DNA of 64,000 nt from Nymphaea colorata (lineage: Eukaryota; Streptophyta; Magnoliopsida; Nymphaeales; Nymphaeaceae). Shown one piece after another: positions 38,401 through 49,561 of the stretch. Under the pieces are notes generated by a model. It made no database searches and was not told the DNA's origin. It was given only the letters and a program-made list of their open reading frames with translations. A program made the translations under genes and the position numbers. Position 1 is the first letter of the stretch. Each line of letters begins with the position of its first letter. The stretch spans positions 22,462,131-22,526,130 of the forward strand of contig NC_045140.1 of assembly GCF_008831285.2 (NCBI RefSeq), in the 5' to 3' direction.

Positions 38401-40479
38401 AGGTAATGAACTCAGAGGAGACAGAAAATGAGCAGAAAAAAAAAATGCTCAGATCCACAACCAACATAAAAGCAACTAATAGACCAAGGTCTTACTAAGA
38501 TCATTTCAATATTTCAAATGCTGCTGATAAATTAGTTTCTGGAAGCAATAACTATATTTTAAGCAAAGCTCCCAACGTAAAGGGCAGAGAAAAAGGTCAT
38601 ACTCGGTGGCTCTATCAGAAACTGCTGCGCTTGAAGGGGCCCTGTCACAGACTCACAACAACGTACTGAGGCGTGAGCATGGAGCAAAAAACCATGGAAT
38701 TATCAACTTAAGAAATGAAAAATGGGAGCATACACTTCTTCTGAAGGGGTTTGTGGCACAGGCAATGGAGTGGGAGCAGGAGGAACAGAAGCAGGAGCAG
38801 GAGGAACAGAAGCAGGAGCAGGAGGAACAGAACTTGGTGCCGAAGACTGTTCCAGCTTGAAAAAGAATTTTAAGCAAGAGAGGAGATGAGAACCCCACAG
38901 AGGAAATAATGTAATCAACTGGCATAGACATCCCAATATACCTGAATCGACGAGGTTCCACCTTGCCCAGAGGATTTACTCTACAATTTTAAGAATTAAA
39001 AAAAAAAGATACTAAGCTGAGTGAAACAGTAAGGAATAACAAAATTACAATCAGAGAAACAGATGTCAAAAGCCATGTACAGATGAACACTGAATTTAGG
39101 AAAACGTCAGCCAAGATCAAAGATGGTTAAAGAAAATTGAATCTTCCTTTTGGGAACAGAAATTTTGACAAATATTACAAGCTTTGATCAAATTATAATC
39201 ATACTGACTCAAGAAACCATAAACAGAAAATGATCAAATGAAATAGTTGGATAATTGGGACATTGAGTCATAATAAAGTGGTTTTGGGTTCAAATTTCAA
39301 AAGATCTCTGCCGACTGATTAGGCACCAACCATGTCTATCATAATATTATTCTTTGAAGATTAAAGAATTGAGTGCTAGTACCATCACTAGGAAACAAAA
39401 TGACAATATTATATACCTTACTGAGCATCACAACCAGGAAACTATCTTCACTAACTTTATTGTCTTCCAAAGTTGTCTCATCTTTCAAGACCTTGCCACT
39501 ATGAATCAGCAACTGCTGCGCATATGGAAAGTTATCTTTCCCTTGTATTTCTTCTATCTGCTTCTTAACGGCGATAACCTAGAGAAGGCATATTATGTCA
39601 AAATCTAACCGCAAATAAAGATCATTGTTCATTATATAGTATATACCTATGAAGAACAAGGTGTAGTAAGGAAAAGCCACAACTGCAGCCACATAGGAAC
39701 ACACACAAAATGAAAAAGAAAAATAACTTAGGCCACAGAAATTCCAACTTAATAACTCATGCAGTAAGAACCTAATAACGATCTCCCATGCAGTCGAGAG
39801 AAGGAACGTCATGATGGCAAAAAATATGGTCCAGGAGTCGTGAAATAGGACGCCAACGGACAAAAGCTACAGTTCTATGTTCCATGATTCTTTGGTACAC
39901 AACGCTAGGTGCCAAACTTGGCAACAAAGCAATGTTTCATCCTTAAAAGATTCATTGCCCAAAGGTTAGCCGCCAGAAAGAACGAAATCCAAGAAGCGTG
40001 ATAAAGCAGACCCATCGGTCATAAGCAAGCGACGCGTTCTGCTAGATTCTTAACCTACGTGTATATTTTTCCCCTCAAACGCCCTAACCACTTCGAGTTC
40101 TTCCTTTCACAGTTCATTAAGGAAGAAATTCAGAAAGAACGAACGACCATTTCCGTATCTGAGACAGGAAAACGGATATGAAACGAAGTATCGGGAACAG
40201 CATATGATAGCTTCATCAGAATGCTTCTCTTCCGGCTTGTTTAATGTTAATTCTAGAATTAAATGAGGTAAGGAGTTGGAATGGCAAAGCTCCACCATCA
40301 ACTCAATAGCCGACCAGAGAAAAGGGGAAAAAAAGTTCAAAATTTGCGAAGAAAAGAGAACGGTGACCGACACCAAGCGGGCCCAAAAGAAAACACCATT
40401 AGAAAACGCTCACCGTATCATTGGGTTGAACATTAATCTCGAAATGGCTTCCTTTCAATGTCTTCACGGTCAACTTCAT
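32446..40479 (-). CDS. RAD23: RAD23 ubiquitin receptor / UV-excision-repair protein, 12 exons
   Basis: Exons (plus coordinates, right to left): 40414-40479, 39417-39578, 38942-38980, 38734-38855, 38603-38641, 36145-36322, 35893-36051, 35741-35815, 34399-34446, 34212-34321, 32709-32787, 32446-32562. All phases fit, giving 397 residues. The ubiquitin-like domain is exactly exons 1-2 (residues 1-76, starting [15 protein letters not shown]). A Ser/Pro/Ala linker follows. UBA1 lies at about 160-202 ([20 protein letters not shown]), the XPC-binding STI1-type domain at about 248-340, and UBA2 at about 353-397 ([17 protein letters not shown]). RAD23 carries ubiquitylated cargo to the proteasome and stabilises XPC/RAD4 in nucleotide-excision repair. 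Plants have several paralogues (RAD23A-D); I cannot assign a letter. Intron 5 is 2.3 kb and holds tandem repeats and a MITE. The 5' end of this gene is duplicated near 56 kb. Confidence 0.92.
33440..33590. repeat. Possible dispersed-repeat remnant in RAD23 intron 10
   Basis: This stretch has repeated AAGCT(C/T)GGGCTTGA-like words and ends TGTGTACACCCCTAGG, a pattern often seen in degraded dispersed elements of plant introns. No terminal repeats or target duplication were found. Confidence 0.25.
37283..37468 (+). repeat. 93-bp near-perfect tandem duplication in RAD23 intron 5
   Basis: Copies 37283-37375 and 37376-37468 differ at only one base that I can see (TACGCAG versus CACGCAG). The near identity suggests a recent duplication. 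It is intronic. Confidence 0.9.
37584..37680 (+). repeat. 63-bp spaced imperfect direct repeat in RAD23 intron 5
   Basis: The phrase AAAGAAACTGGAA, followed by AGGTTCTCATGTGTAAGGCT, occurs twice 63 bases apart with minor differences. Confidence 0.75.
37958..38315. mobile_element. MITE (about 358 bp) in RAD23 intron 5, related to the element at 45.8 kb
   Basis: The left end ATTGTCACAGAT and the right end ATTTGTGACAAT are inverted repeats around an A/T-rich interior without coding capacity. The right-hand part shares words with the element at 45817-46247 (AGTTTTTCC/CCC, AAAACCC, TTGTGACAAT). No clear target-site duplication remains, so the boundaries are approximate. Confidence 0.6.
38774..38836 (-). 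repeat. Coding minisatellite in RAD23 linker (3 x 21 bp)
   Basis: Within exon 4, a 21-bp unit repeats three times and encodes SVPPAPA on the minus strand, lengthening the flexible linker between the UBL and UBA1 domains. The unit length is a multiple of three, so copy changes keep the frame. Confidence 0.85.
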
Positions 40480-41048
40480 CGTGATCGTCGGAGGAATTCC
40501 TCCGCTAACCGCCAAGGGGGGCCGGAAACCGCCGGTTGGAGGACCAAGAGTCTGTCACTCTCTTTCGAAAGTATTTGCGGAATCAAATTGGCTTAGGCCT
40601 ATATCTCCCGATTCCGACCAGGAAAAAAAATCGCCAGTTACGAAACCCTAGAAAAGAGAACCGCTCGGGTCAGAAAGAGAGAGGGAGACGCAGAGTTCCT
40701 TGCTTGGGCAGGCGGGGCTTCGCTTATACGGACGTGGCCCACTTTTGGGAAGAAAACAGCTGTCCATACCGCGGGCCTTTTTTCTTTAGCCCGAGTCGCA
40801 CATCTTGGACCTAATAACTTCTCCAGAAAAGCCTGACATTTCCGACTTGCTGGAAATTTTAGGGGCCCGTTTAAGTAGAGGGCTTTCTGGTTACATTTAC
40901 GACTTGGAACAGAACAAACTTTATTTTTCTTATATTTCCTTATGAAATTGAAAAGTATCTCACATTTCAACAACAGAAAATACTATTGCCGCTTTGTTCA
41001 ACTGGAGCAAGTTTTAACATATAAATAAATTTTAAAAAAGAAAAAAGT
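40480..41048. promoter_or_regulatory. RAD23 5'UTR and promoter region
   Basis: This DNA lies directly upstream of the RAD23 ATG (minus strand). It is pyrimidine-rich on the transcribed strand near 40620-40690, and GC content is higher than in flanking DNA, as in plant leaders. A diverged copy lies at 56702-57300. No specific element is claimed. Confidence 0.5.
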
Positions 41049-41615
41049 TTGACATATTCTCAAGAGATTGAGACGACCTTTTTTGATATTTCCCTTGATA
41101 AAACACTAACATTACCCTCCATGGTTGCCATAAGGTGTGTCTTGAATGTGTCGGTTGAATATGGTAAGCAGGTTCACGTTTCAATCATCGAAGCTCGGTT
41201 TGAAAGCATATTTATTTTTTTGGTAGTGCCCCGACTTACTTGTATTCTACGATAGCAGATGCTTCGAGGACATTTTATTAAACTTTGTAGAAAAAGTTAG
41301 TCACATGGAATTCAGTTATATTTGCTTATGCTCCGTAGACAAAGTACATCTGCGGTTGATCGCTTTAAATTGACGCAGGAAGCAGGCGTGAAGCCGGATC
41401 ACAACACCTTTGTTGGCATTCTACCAGCATGTAGTTTTGGCTTAGTTGAAGAAGGATCAGTCTAAGATAGTGTTCAGCCTCGAATCCAATGTTTCGCTTA
41501 CATTCATGCGGAAGGTCGGTCACAGCATCGGGCGGTAAGTGGTGCATGAGAAGCTCACGGCATTGACAGATCAAGGGGATGGGCTATATTCCTGATACTG
41601 AGTTTTTGGTAGCAA
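41049..41615 (+). pseudogene. PPR (DYW-class) pseudogene remnant, copy A
   Basis: Separated plus-strand pieces resemble plant PPR motifs. These are LPSMVAIRCVLNVSVEYGKQ followed by VHVSIIEARFES near 41100-41220, GVKPDHNTFVGILPACS and GLVEEGS at about 41390-41460 followed by a stop, and GYIPDTEF near 41580-41610. The last phrase begins the region before a DYW domain, but the domain itself is deleted relative to copy B. Frame breaks and the missing middle show that it is not functional. Confidence 0.75.
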
Positions 41616-42435
41616 CTTCTAATTTCTTAACTCCTGGTTTTGTTTTGGTCAATCTCATGTCTCTCCTTGGATAATTTAGATGAAATTTTGTGCTTAGCAA
41701 GAAGAATAACTACCAACCTTAAGATTTTGGAACAAAAACACGACCAGATGGCTTCTCATCTAAATAATTCAAATTTGTCATAACATAGAAGAGTGAAAAG
41801 TGTTCTCGTCTCCTTGTTAATTTGATTTATATTTATATTTGTATACAGTAGGAGTCAATACAGTTAAGATGACGCCGTTCACTGCTTAAAAGCAATTGAA
41901 TAATGAGTTCGGCAACGCTTGCAAACACTGTACTTTTATTAACAGGCAGCAGGAAAGATATTAACAATACCTGAACATTTTATGCACTGCAATGAAGTTT
42001 CGGCTTGTTGTCAACTAGACTAGTACTGATCTAGGCGTAGTGCTGAAAGCAAGGCACCATGGATTTCGACCCCCTTCCGTATCCCATTCTAATTTTAACT
42101 TGCCGTTTCCTGACCAGTTATGGACAGATATGTGAATGATTCAGTTGTAGATCTCGGAAATGATCGACTTCAAACAAAACAAAGAGATGCGAAAATGGAT
42201 GAGAAAACGGTTCTGGTATGGAGAGATGGAAAATGCCAAAAATGACTAGTAACCGCCATAAGAAAAGAAGGAAAGAGAGATTGAATACAAAAAAAAAAAA
42301 AAAAAAAAACAGCTAGTCCGTCTTAGTCTCTTTCTTCATCCTTTCATCTCGTTTCTGCCGTTGATGGTCCATTTACTTTTTCGTGGCTGTACTGACTTGC
42401 GATCCAAGTTTTGGTTTTCATGTATTGAGCTTATC

Positions 42436-42592
42436 AACATCTAGCCAATTTCAAGACCTAGACAAAGGTGGTTAAGAGTGATACGTTCCATCATTTGAAC
42501 ACAACTATTTGGAACCACATCTAACCAACTTGAAGACCTAGAAATGGGTGCTTAAGAGTGACACATTCAATTTGAATATAATTATTTGGTAT
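42436..42592 (+). repeat. Diverged tandem repeat of about 80 bp
   Basis: Two neighbouring units share CATCTA(G/A)CCAA, AAGACCTAGA, TTAAGAGTGA, ACA and TTTGAA, ending AACTATTTGG or AATTATTTGG. They lie in the intergenic region between the PPR remnant and RGP1. The rest of 41616-43528 shows no gene. Confidence 0.65.
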
Positions 42593-43528
42593 CAAGTATT
42601 AGGGGACACCTTGACGATGCCCCGAATACTTAGACCCTAGGATTAGGATCATTTGAGTAAACATGATGGTACATACCATTAGGGTTACCAAGATGCCATT
42701 GATTCTCTAGATAAACGATGTCAAGCTGATTCAAAACCGTTATTTCTCTACTATGTTTTAGCAGCGAATTCAATGGGTGCCACTACGGCTTAGTCAGTAC
42801 GCCAGCCGCTAAGAGCCTTCAATCAAGTAAAGAAACTTTCTTCTTGAGACGTGAGGAAAATTATTCTCATTCATAAAATCAAGGGATCAAAATCTCTCCT
42901 CACACGAACACGTGGGCACGTGCCCAAGTATGCACACTGAAAATTGGCAGTGCCCGGTAGATAAATTCACGTATACACAAAGGAGCTGGTCATGTACTAG
43001 GAGTAACAAAGAACAATATTTTTTAAGACAGCCTCTCTATTATGTTGACATGTCATGGTCAGAAGTCAGCCCTTTTCCAGCTTGGGTTTTCCAATACCAG
43101 AGTGTGTGCTCAATTATTTTCCTAGTCAAAAAGACAAGCACAGGGATTGAGCCAAGACGACCTAAGGTAATTACAATCACTCAGAGCAGGGAAAAACACC
43201 AGCCGGAACAAGGACCTAGTTTTCTGATAATGCATGTCAAATACAGAACCATCTCAGCATTTCTATAAAAAGGTAACGATGAAAATGACAACAGCTCGCC
43301 AAGTTGGTGTAATTGCAGAATGACTTCAAAACATCCTTTGTGCCTACAATCCAGGTTTGGTTCTGCTAAAATATGATTTCCACTTAAACATAAATCTGGG
43401 TAACAATAGGGGTTCTGACATGTTACACGGCTGCAAGGAGCCAAAAACTCATTCCTATAACATTATAAAAAAGGAAGAGAAAAGGCAAACAAATTTAAAA
43501 ATGAAAAAGTGGTACATTTACAGCTCCA

Positions 43529-44145
43529 TTAGGTCCGTATCCATAGGCTACCTGGAGACAAAGGTCTTTCATCTCTTGATTGTGAGGTTTGTGTCCTTGG
43601 TGGTGGCGGATGAACTGTTATTGGGAGAACCCATTCCCCTTTCTCTCTTCCTTCCACAAGAAGAGGATGGTCATATCTGAAAGCAACAATATTTGGTGCT
43701 AAGTGCACACCCAGAGATCATTGAGAAAACAAGCACAACAGTTATCAGCATAATGCAATCCTCTTGAATGCATGAATCAGCCAACATGATTTATCTATCA
43801 GCCTGATTCTATGAAGGAGAACAACAAAAAAATAGGACAGATAAGTGACAAATGACTGCCAGCAACGAGAAAAGATAAGCTTAAACCTGTCCAAACAGGT
43901 ATCATGATGAACAGGTTTCAGCATGCAAAATGTATCCATCTCAAAGTGAGGAGCATTGTTTCTTGGCAGAAAGCATATCCAGCTATGTTCTTAAAATGTC
44001 TCAACGAACCAATCATCTGAACGAAGAACATTTTTCAGTAAAAGGATTTGTACCGTGTGGCTTGATTTACAAAGTCCAAAAAGAGGGACTGATCATTTAA
44101 CAAAAGAATACGCTAGACCAGCTAATATATTACCACCATACTAAA

Positions 44146-44203
<58 letters not shown>

Positions 44204-44396
44204 TCAACAAGTCCTTGCAGTTTTCCTTCACACCAGCCTTGCTGACCCATTTTCAATAACTTAGAGACTAACATTCATGTGGTCTTCAATTATTTAACCA
44301 AACCGGCTCTTTTCAAGTAGTTTTTCAGTATTTTAAGTTAGACTTGAAATTTATAAGAAATATTTTGTGTTTGTGTGCGTGTACGTGTGTGAGAGA

Positions 44397-44427
<31 letters not shown>

Positions 44428-47400
44428 CATTTTAACTTTTATAGTTTGCATGATTTACACAAATTACTCTCCAAAAACAAAATCTAATCTCCTTGCTGTG
44501 TTTCACATGCTCAGTCCATATTACAATGTGCTCAAATATGCTCCTGCATAAACAATCTGTCTTTTCCAATTAACAGCTAAATCCTCCAAGCAGTCATAGT
44601 AGCTATCCAGTTTTGACTTCACCTTCCTCTTAAATTTTGACAGTATCACCTAAACATTCTCCCAAAGACCAGTTGACAAACTAAAATCCAAAATACCCTC
44701 GAGCAACAACCAGAGCCTAAAACTGGTGAGAAACACTCCTTGAGCCAGGTGGTTTGTCTAAGATACATATTTATATCCAGCACTTTTCACAACATGATAC
44801 CATACCAGAAACCAAGTAGCCAAGCTAAAATACCTTGTCCAATCAACGTTGCCTGGAGTAGTAACAAATTCAAAGCGGAGAGACCATTGCACTGTAACAT
44901 GCTGTGTAGAGAATGACATTGGTCCATCCATGGGGATGGAGAAGAGGAAACTTGATTGAACCAGATCGGCAACAACTTCATAGTGGTCACTGTGAACCTA
45001 TGGATGAGAACACACTCATTACAAGGCATTAGCCACAAACACATACAGTTATAAAGCAAAAGTGCATAATACTGACGGAACCTTAGGAACATATTGATCT
45101 AAGCCCCCACTTAGACGCTTCTCAGCTGACCCGTATTTCTTTCATATCATCTCCACAATGGACATCAATGTAAAATTAGAACGCCAATTACTATGTAACC
45201 AATGTGGATGAAGATGAATCATCAGCCAGCTACCTCTGCAGCTGGATGTTCTTTTTTTACTTTGTATTGCTAAAAACCGTTGCAGAAAAGGGCATTGGCG
45301 ATGACCAGTTGCTTGGCCATGGTTTTAGCAACGGAATACAGCTTTTGCTACTGCTTTTAGCGACACAAAAAAAAAAAAAAAAAAAAAAAGAAAACCATCT
45401 GACCAGACAAATAGCCAGCTGAATTAAATTTTCAGGTGGATGAAAGTTTCAAATGGCAATTACACGAGTTTAGAATTTGCTTGAGGTTTTATCAGCAGAA
45501 CTTTGACAAAATTAAATTCAATTAATATTTAAAAAAATTAACAAAAAGGATATAGACTCTTCGAAAGAAGGATTACTGAATGGCCCATAGAGAATGTCTT
45601 TACTTCCAGACTTTTACTCTTATAGAAGAATATTGGAAAAAAAAGGTGTAACTTATGATTCATCAGACCAGTTAAAAAGAAGAATGCAGACTTTCCTCAC
45701 AGGAATTAGTTGTCATCGCATCAGATGTCTTGATTACAGATTTATCAAAATAAAACGGAAAGTGTGTCGAGGAAAATGGAAAAGAATAAGTTTCCAATCA
45801 CAGTTGCAAGCTGAAGCAGTGTCATGGATATCGCGATATTTTCGAAGATATCGCAATATTAACGTCAGAAATAAGAAAAACAAAAAAAAAGGGAGGAATC
45901 GTGATATTTTGAAAAAATGGAAAAAATATTATCACGTTTTTTTGGAGATTTTTTCCCATCTTTTTATTTTTCTATTATTTAGCATTGATATTATCATCGA
46001 TTTGAAAATAAATTTAAATTAAATTATTTTCTTCATTTTATTATCATTAAAACATTCTTTTTATCACTGTTATATAGTTTTATTTATGTTTACCTATTAG
46101 TTTCTCATTTATTTAATTTATACCTAACTTTTTAATTTTTAAAATTTTCTGAGTTTTTCCTGAGATTTTCCAAAAAAAAATCAACTTTGTTGTTAAAAAC
46201 CCAAAAAATCTCGCCGTTAAAAACTCGATAACGATATTTGTGACAATAAGCTGAAGAAATGAGCTTCTGAATGTGCATAATCTTCTAGCAACTACTATGG
46301 GAACATGCATCTTGATCAGAAACAGTTAAATCATAGATTATTGATCAAAATACTTGTCATGTTTTTTTTTTCTAAAACCAGAAACTAATTTTATGTACAG
46401 AAATAAGGTCCACCAATTTACCTTTGTAATGGTTGGGGAATGTCTCCGAGAGGGATGTATGAAGGGCTGACTAATGGTTTCCGAGGTCTCCAATGTTATT
46501 GATACCTAATATGGAGAAAAGGACAAAGGTAGCTTTTTAATAATTTAGATAACATCAAATTGTGATCCCAAGTAAATTTGTCAAACTCAACCACCTCAAG
46601 GCATCTCCTAGATCCATCTCCATGGAAAAAGGTAAGTGCACCACCTATCTGAAGCCATGATAAATTAAACAGAAGGTTAGGTAAAAGCTAAAAGGCTGGG
46701 ACTGTGTACAAAACAAAAAGTAACTATATCTTACCATGTCGTTAAAGTAATATATTGAATCAGAATTTTTGGGGGAAAATCGAAGCAAAACTTGATCATC
46801 CATCCTGATATTATAAGACCTTCCCCGAACAAAGCTTTCTGCTGCAGGAAATTTGCTCCATAGAAAATATTAACATCATGCTATATTTATAAGGGGAAAA
46901 AAGAGAGAGAACAAGTAATAAAATCTATAGGAGGACTTGGAAAGTAAACTGCTTTAAGTGTCATACTTTCAGAAATGCTTGGTGAATTCTCCCCCGTCTC
47001 ATCATTGCCAAAGAAGGGGTTAGTATGTCTTCTCAGCTGACTTGGAGAAAGAATACCTGATGGATAAGAGCCAAGCCTTTTTTGCAAGATACTCTTTCCT
47101 GTTGAATTTCCAACAGACGACAATAAATCTGCGATATGGAAAGATGTTAATATTTCTGACGTTCATAGTTGGAAGTGCTGGAAGAGTAAATTGCAGAAAA
47201 AAAAAGAGGAAACCAATATTTCTGCATTTTAGAGAATAAACAAAAAAATAGGATAATTTCCAAGTCCAATGAGATGAGAAGGAATTGTGGATGGGGATTT
47301 TATGTTACATAGATGTGTACGTGCACCAGTCACATATTACACATTTGCATTGATGTGATGTATGGGGAATTGAAAGTTGCTTGGTACAGCGGTTTTCTAA

Positions 47401-49527
47401 GACTAGAAGCATGAGAATGCTAGAAATTAGAAAACCTTTGATACTATTGAAGTTATAGGCCTATTGAATGGCAGACTATGTCACATGGATGTAGGAAACT
47501 ACAGATAATGCAACATCACCTGATGAAATATATCAATTCCTAAAGAAACAGGATAAGAGAACACAATTGTGCAGCACTAGAGTCTTGTGCATGCCCATGG
47601 ATGAAATTTCTGAATTATAAGCAAAAACATCTAAACATAGATGTTAAAGACAAAAGGACAGAAATGAACCCAAAAAAAAAAAAAGATAACATAAACCAAG
47701 TAACAAAGTGCTGATTCTGTCTTCCCATCATCTGACTATGCACATCAAAATTCCTGGGGTGTCTGTGAATCATCCCGCATCAATGCAGACACACATGACA
47801 AGTGTAAATCATAAGTCAGATCACAATGACTCGACGCAAGCAACATAGAAGTGTCGAACATGATTTATTTACTAAGGATAAAACCTTTGGATTGTGGTTT
47901 TCCTTTTTGGGAGAAAAGCATGAAGTTTTTAATCAACTAGGTTTGTGCAAATTGTGGTTGCCAATTTTTGGAACACTTGAAAAAACAACTTCTATGTTGG
48001 ATAACATAATTCAGAACCCTTTTCATATTAAACAAATCGTGTGGATAACATTTACAAGGATTAGTCTTAAAAAATCTAAGAAATATGGAAAGGAAGGCAA
48101 ATTTTTACTCAATAATCCTATATGCATTGTACATGCATTAAAGGAAAAAAAAACAAACCATCAATAAAGCATGAATAACATTTTAACTACAAACTCACAA
48201 AGAAAAGAACCATTCTAACGTTTACAATAGTTTTTAAATTTTAAACAATGAATCCAATTAAGCAAATGTAAAAATATGACACGATTTAAGACACAATTTG
48301 AATGAAAAATATGCCCGCGAGTACAAAAATAAACAACCAATGTCATTAAAAGGAAAAAATGAACCTGCAAATACTATGAACTATGTCCTGCACATATTAC
48401 ATTGTGCCGTGAAGTTCACAGCATTTCAACAAGGGACATACATGCTAAGTTGTTTGCATGACAAGAACCCGTGCATGAGTGCCAGCTCCATTTTCCAGGC
48501 AAGGCAAGATATCACAGTTAAACTGGAATAACAGTTACTTACTCCCATTAGCTTCAAACAAGTCTTCTGTTGTAGATATTTGAGGTACCACCCTCACTGA
48601 AGGAATGCTTGCACCTTCCGCTTGGTGATATTCCTTCCCAGATGTAGATGGAGGTGAGTGCAAGGACAAGGCACTACCGAATGCAGAGCCTAGATTTCCT
48701 TTTGAATGGCTATAGGATGCAACAGATGAAATCTCATCTCTTGCACTGTCATAGTCATCCTCAAGTCCACTAGAAACTTCATTAGCCCTAGCCTGGTCAA
48801 GAAAAGATTGTTTTTAAGTCTTAAAAAAATAAATATTCAATGTGAAAATAAATTATCAACACAAAAATTAATCCCCCCACTGGTTCCCATGCATTTTGGC
48901 AATTTTCATTTAACCATGAGAACACATTTTCTCAAATTCATGGCTTCAATCATACTGATTAGATTAGTTCATGACAACACATTTGCTCAAATCATCAACA
49001 TTTGCTCAAGTTCATCACTTCAATCTGAAAACTTACCCAATCAGACTCCAAGCTTTTTTCTCTCCATAGTATATCCATCTGAAGTACTCCATTTGAAAAT
49101 CTATCTGCAGAGAAAGTCGTCATTATCTACTTAACATGATCGGCAGCACTTAATTCCTTTAACCAAATACTGAGAGTAAAAAAGAATGAATTATTTCTCG
49201 ATCTAAAATCTGGCTTAGATAAGTGACTGCAAGTTTCCAGGCATTGCACAAAGTTTTTGTTCCACAATCATCTCAAACTTTTTTGGTCGAAAAGTGTCAC
49301 ATTTTAGAACCGTTGGCAGCCTTAGACGGTGGAGTCATAGTGTTGTACTTGTACAGAATTCATCATATCACATCCATCAGGGTAAAATATGAATGATAAA
49401 TACAACAGCAGCAAGAACAACAGAATAACTGATAATGCAAAGATTTTGTCAAACCAACAAATTTTCCTAACAAGCTGGGGGGCTCATTGATGCAAAAACA
49501 ATATTAAAAATATTCAATATTTAAGAG

Positions 49528-49561
<34 letters not shown>

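Larger units (their letters stand above)
39412..43690. repeat. Segmental duplication, copy A (RAD23 5' end - PPR remnant - RGP1 last exon)
   Basis: This segment has homologous blocks in the same order and orientation as 55700-62670. Matches include RAD23 exon 2 (ACATCACAACC, AAACTATCTTCACT), exon 1 and upstream DNA (GGAATTCCTCCGCTAACCGCCA), the PPR remnant (CAGATCAAGGG, GATACTGAGTTT), the tail near 42.0 kb (GTAGTGCT, AACTAGA) and the RGP1 last exon (CTCTCTTCCTTCCACAAG). The copies have diverged clearly, with several indels. Confidence 0.85.

Noticed and set aside
17034-40479. A metabolic gene cluster (CCR-like, Rieske oxygenase, peroxidase)
   Set aside because: The products act in different compartments and pathways (TIC55 in plastid, peroxidase secreted), and there is no shared pathway signature or scaffold enzyme.
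42912-43268. 118-codon plus-strand ORF downstream of RGP1
   Set aside because: No recognisable motif, no splice context and no counterpart in duplication copy B.
47826-48167. 113-codon plus-strand ORF inside an RGP1 intron
   Set aside because: It is antisense to the RGP1 transcript, AT-rich, with no family features and no homologue recognised.
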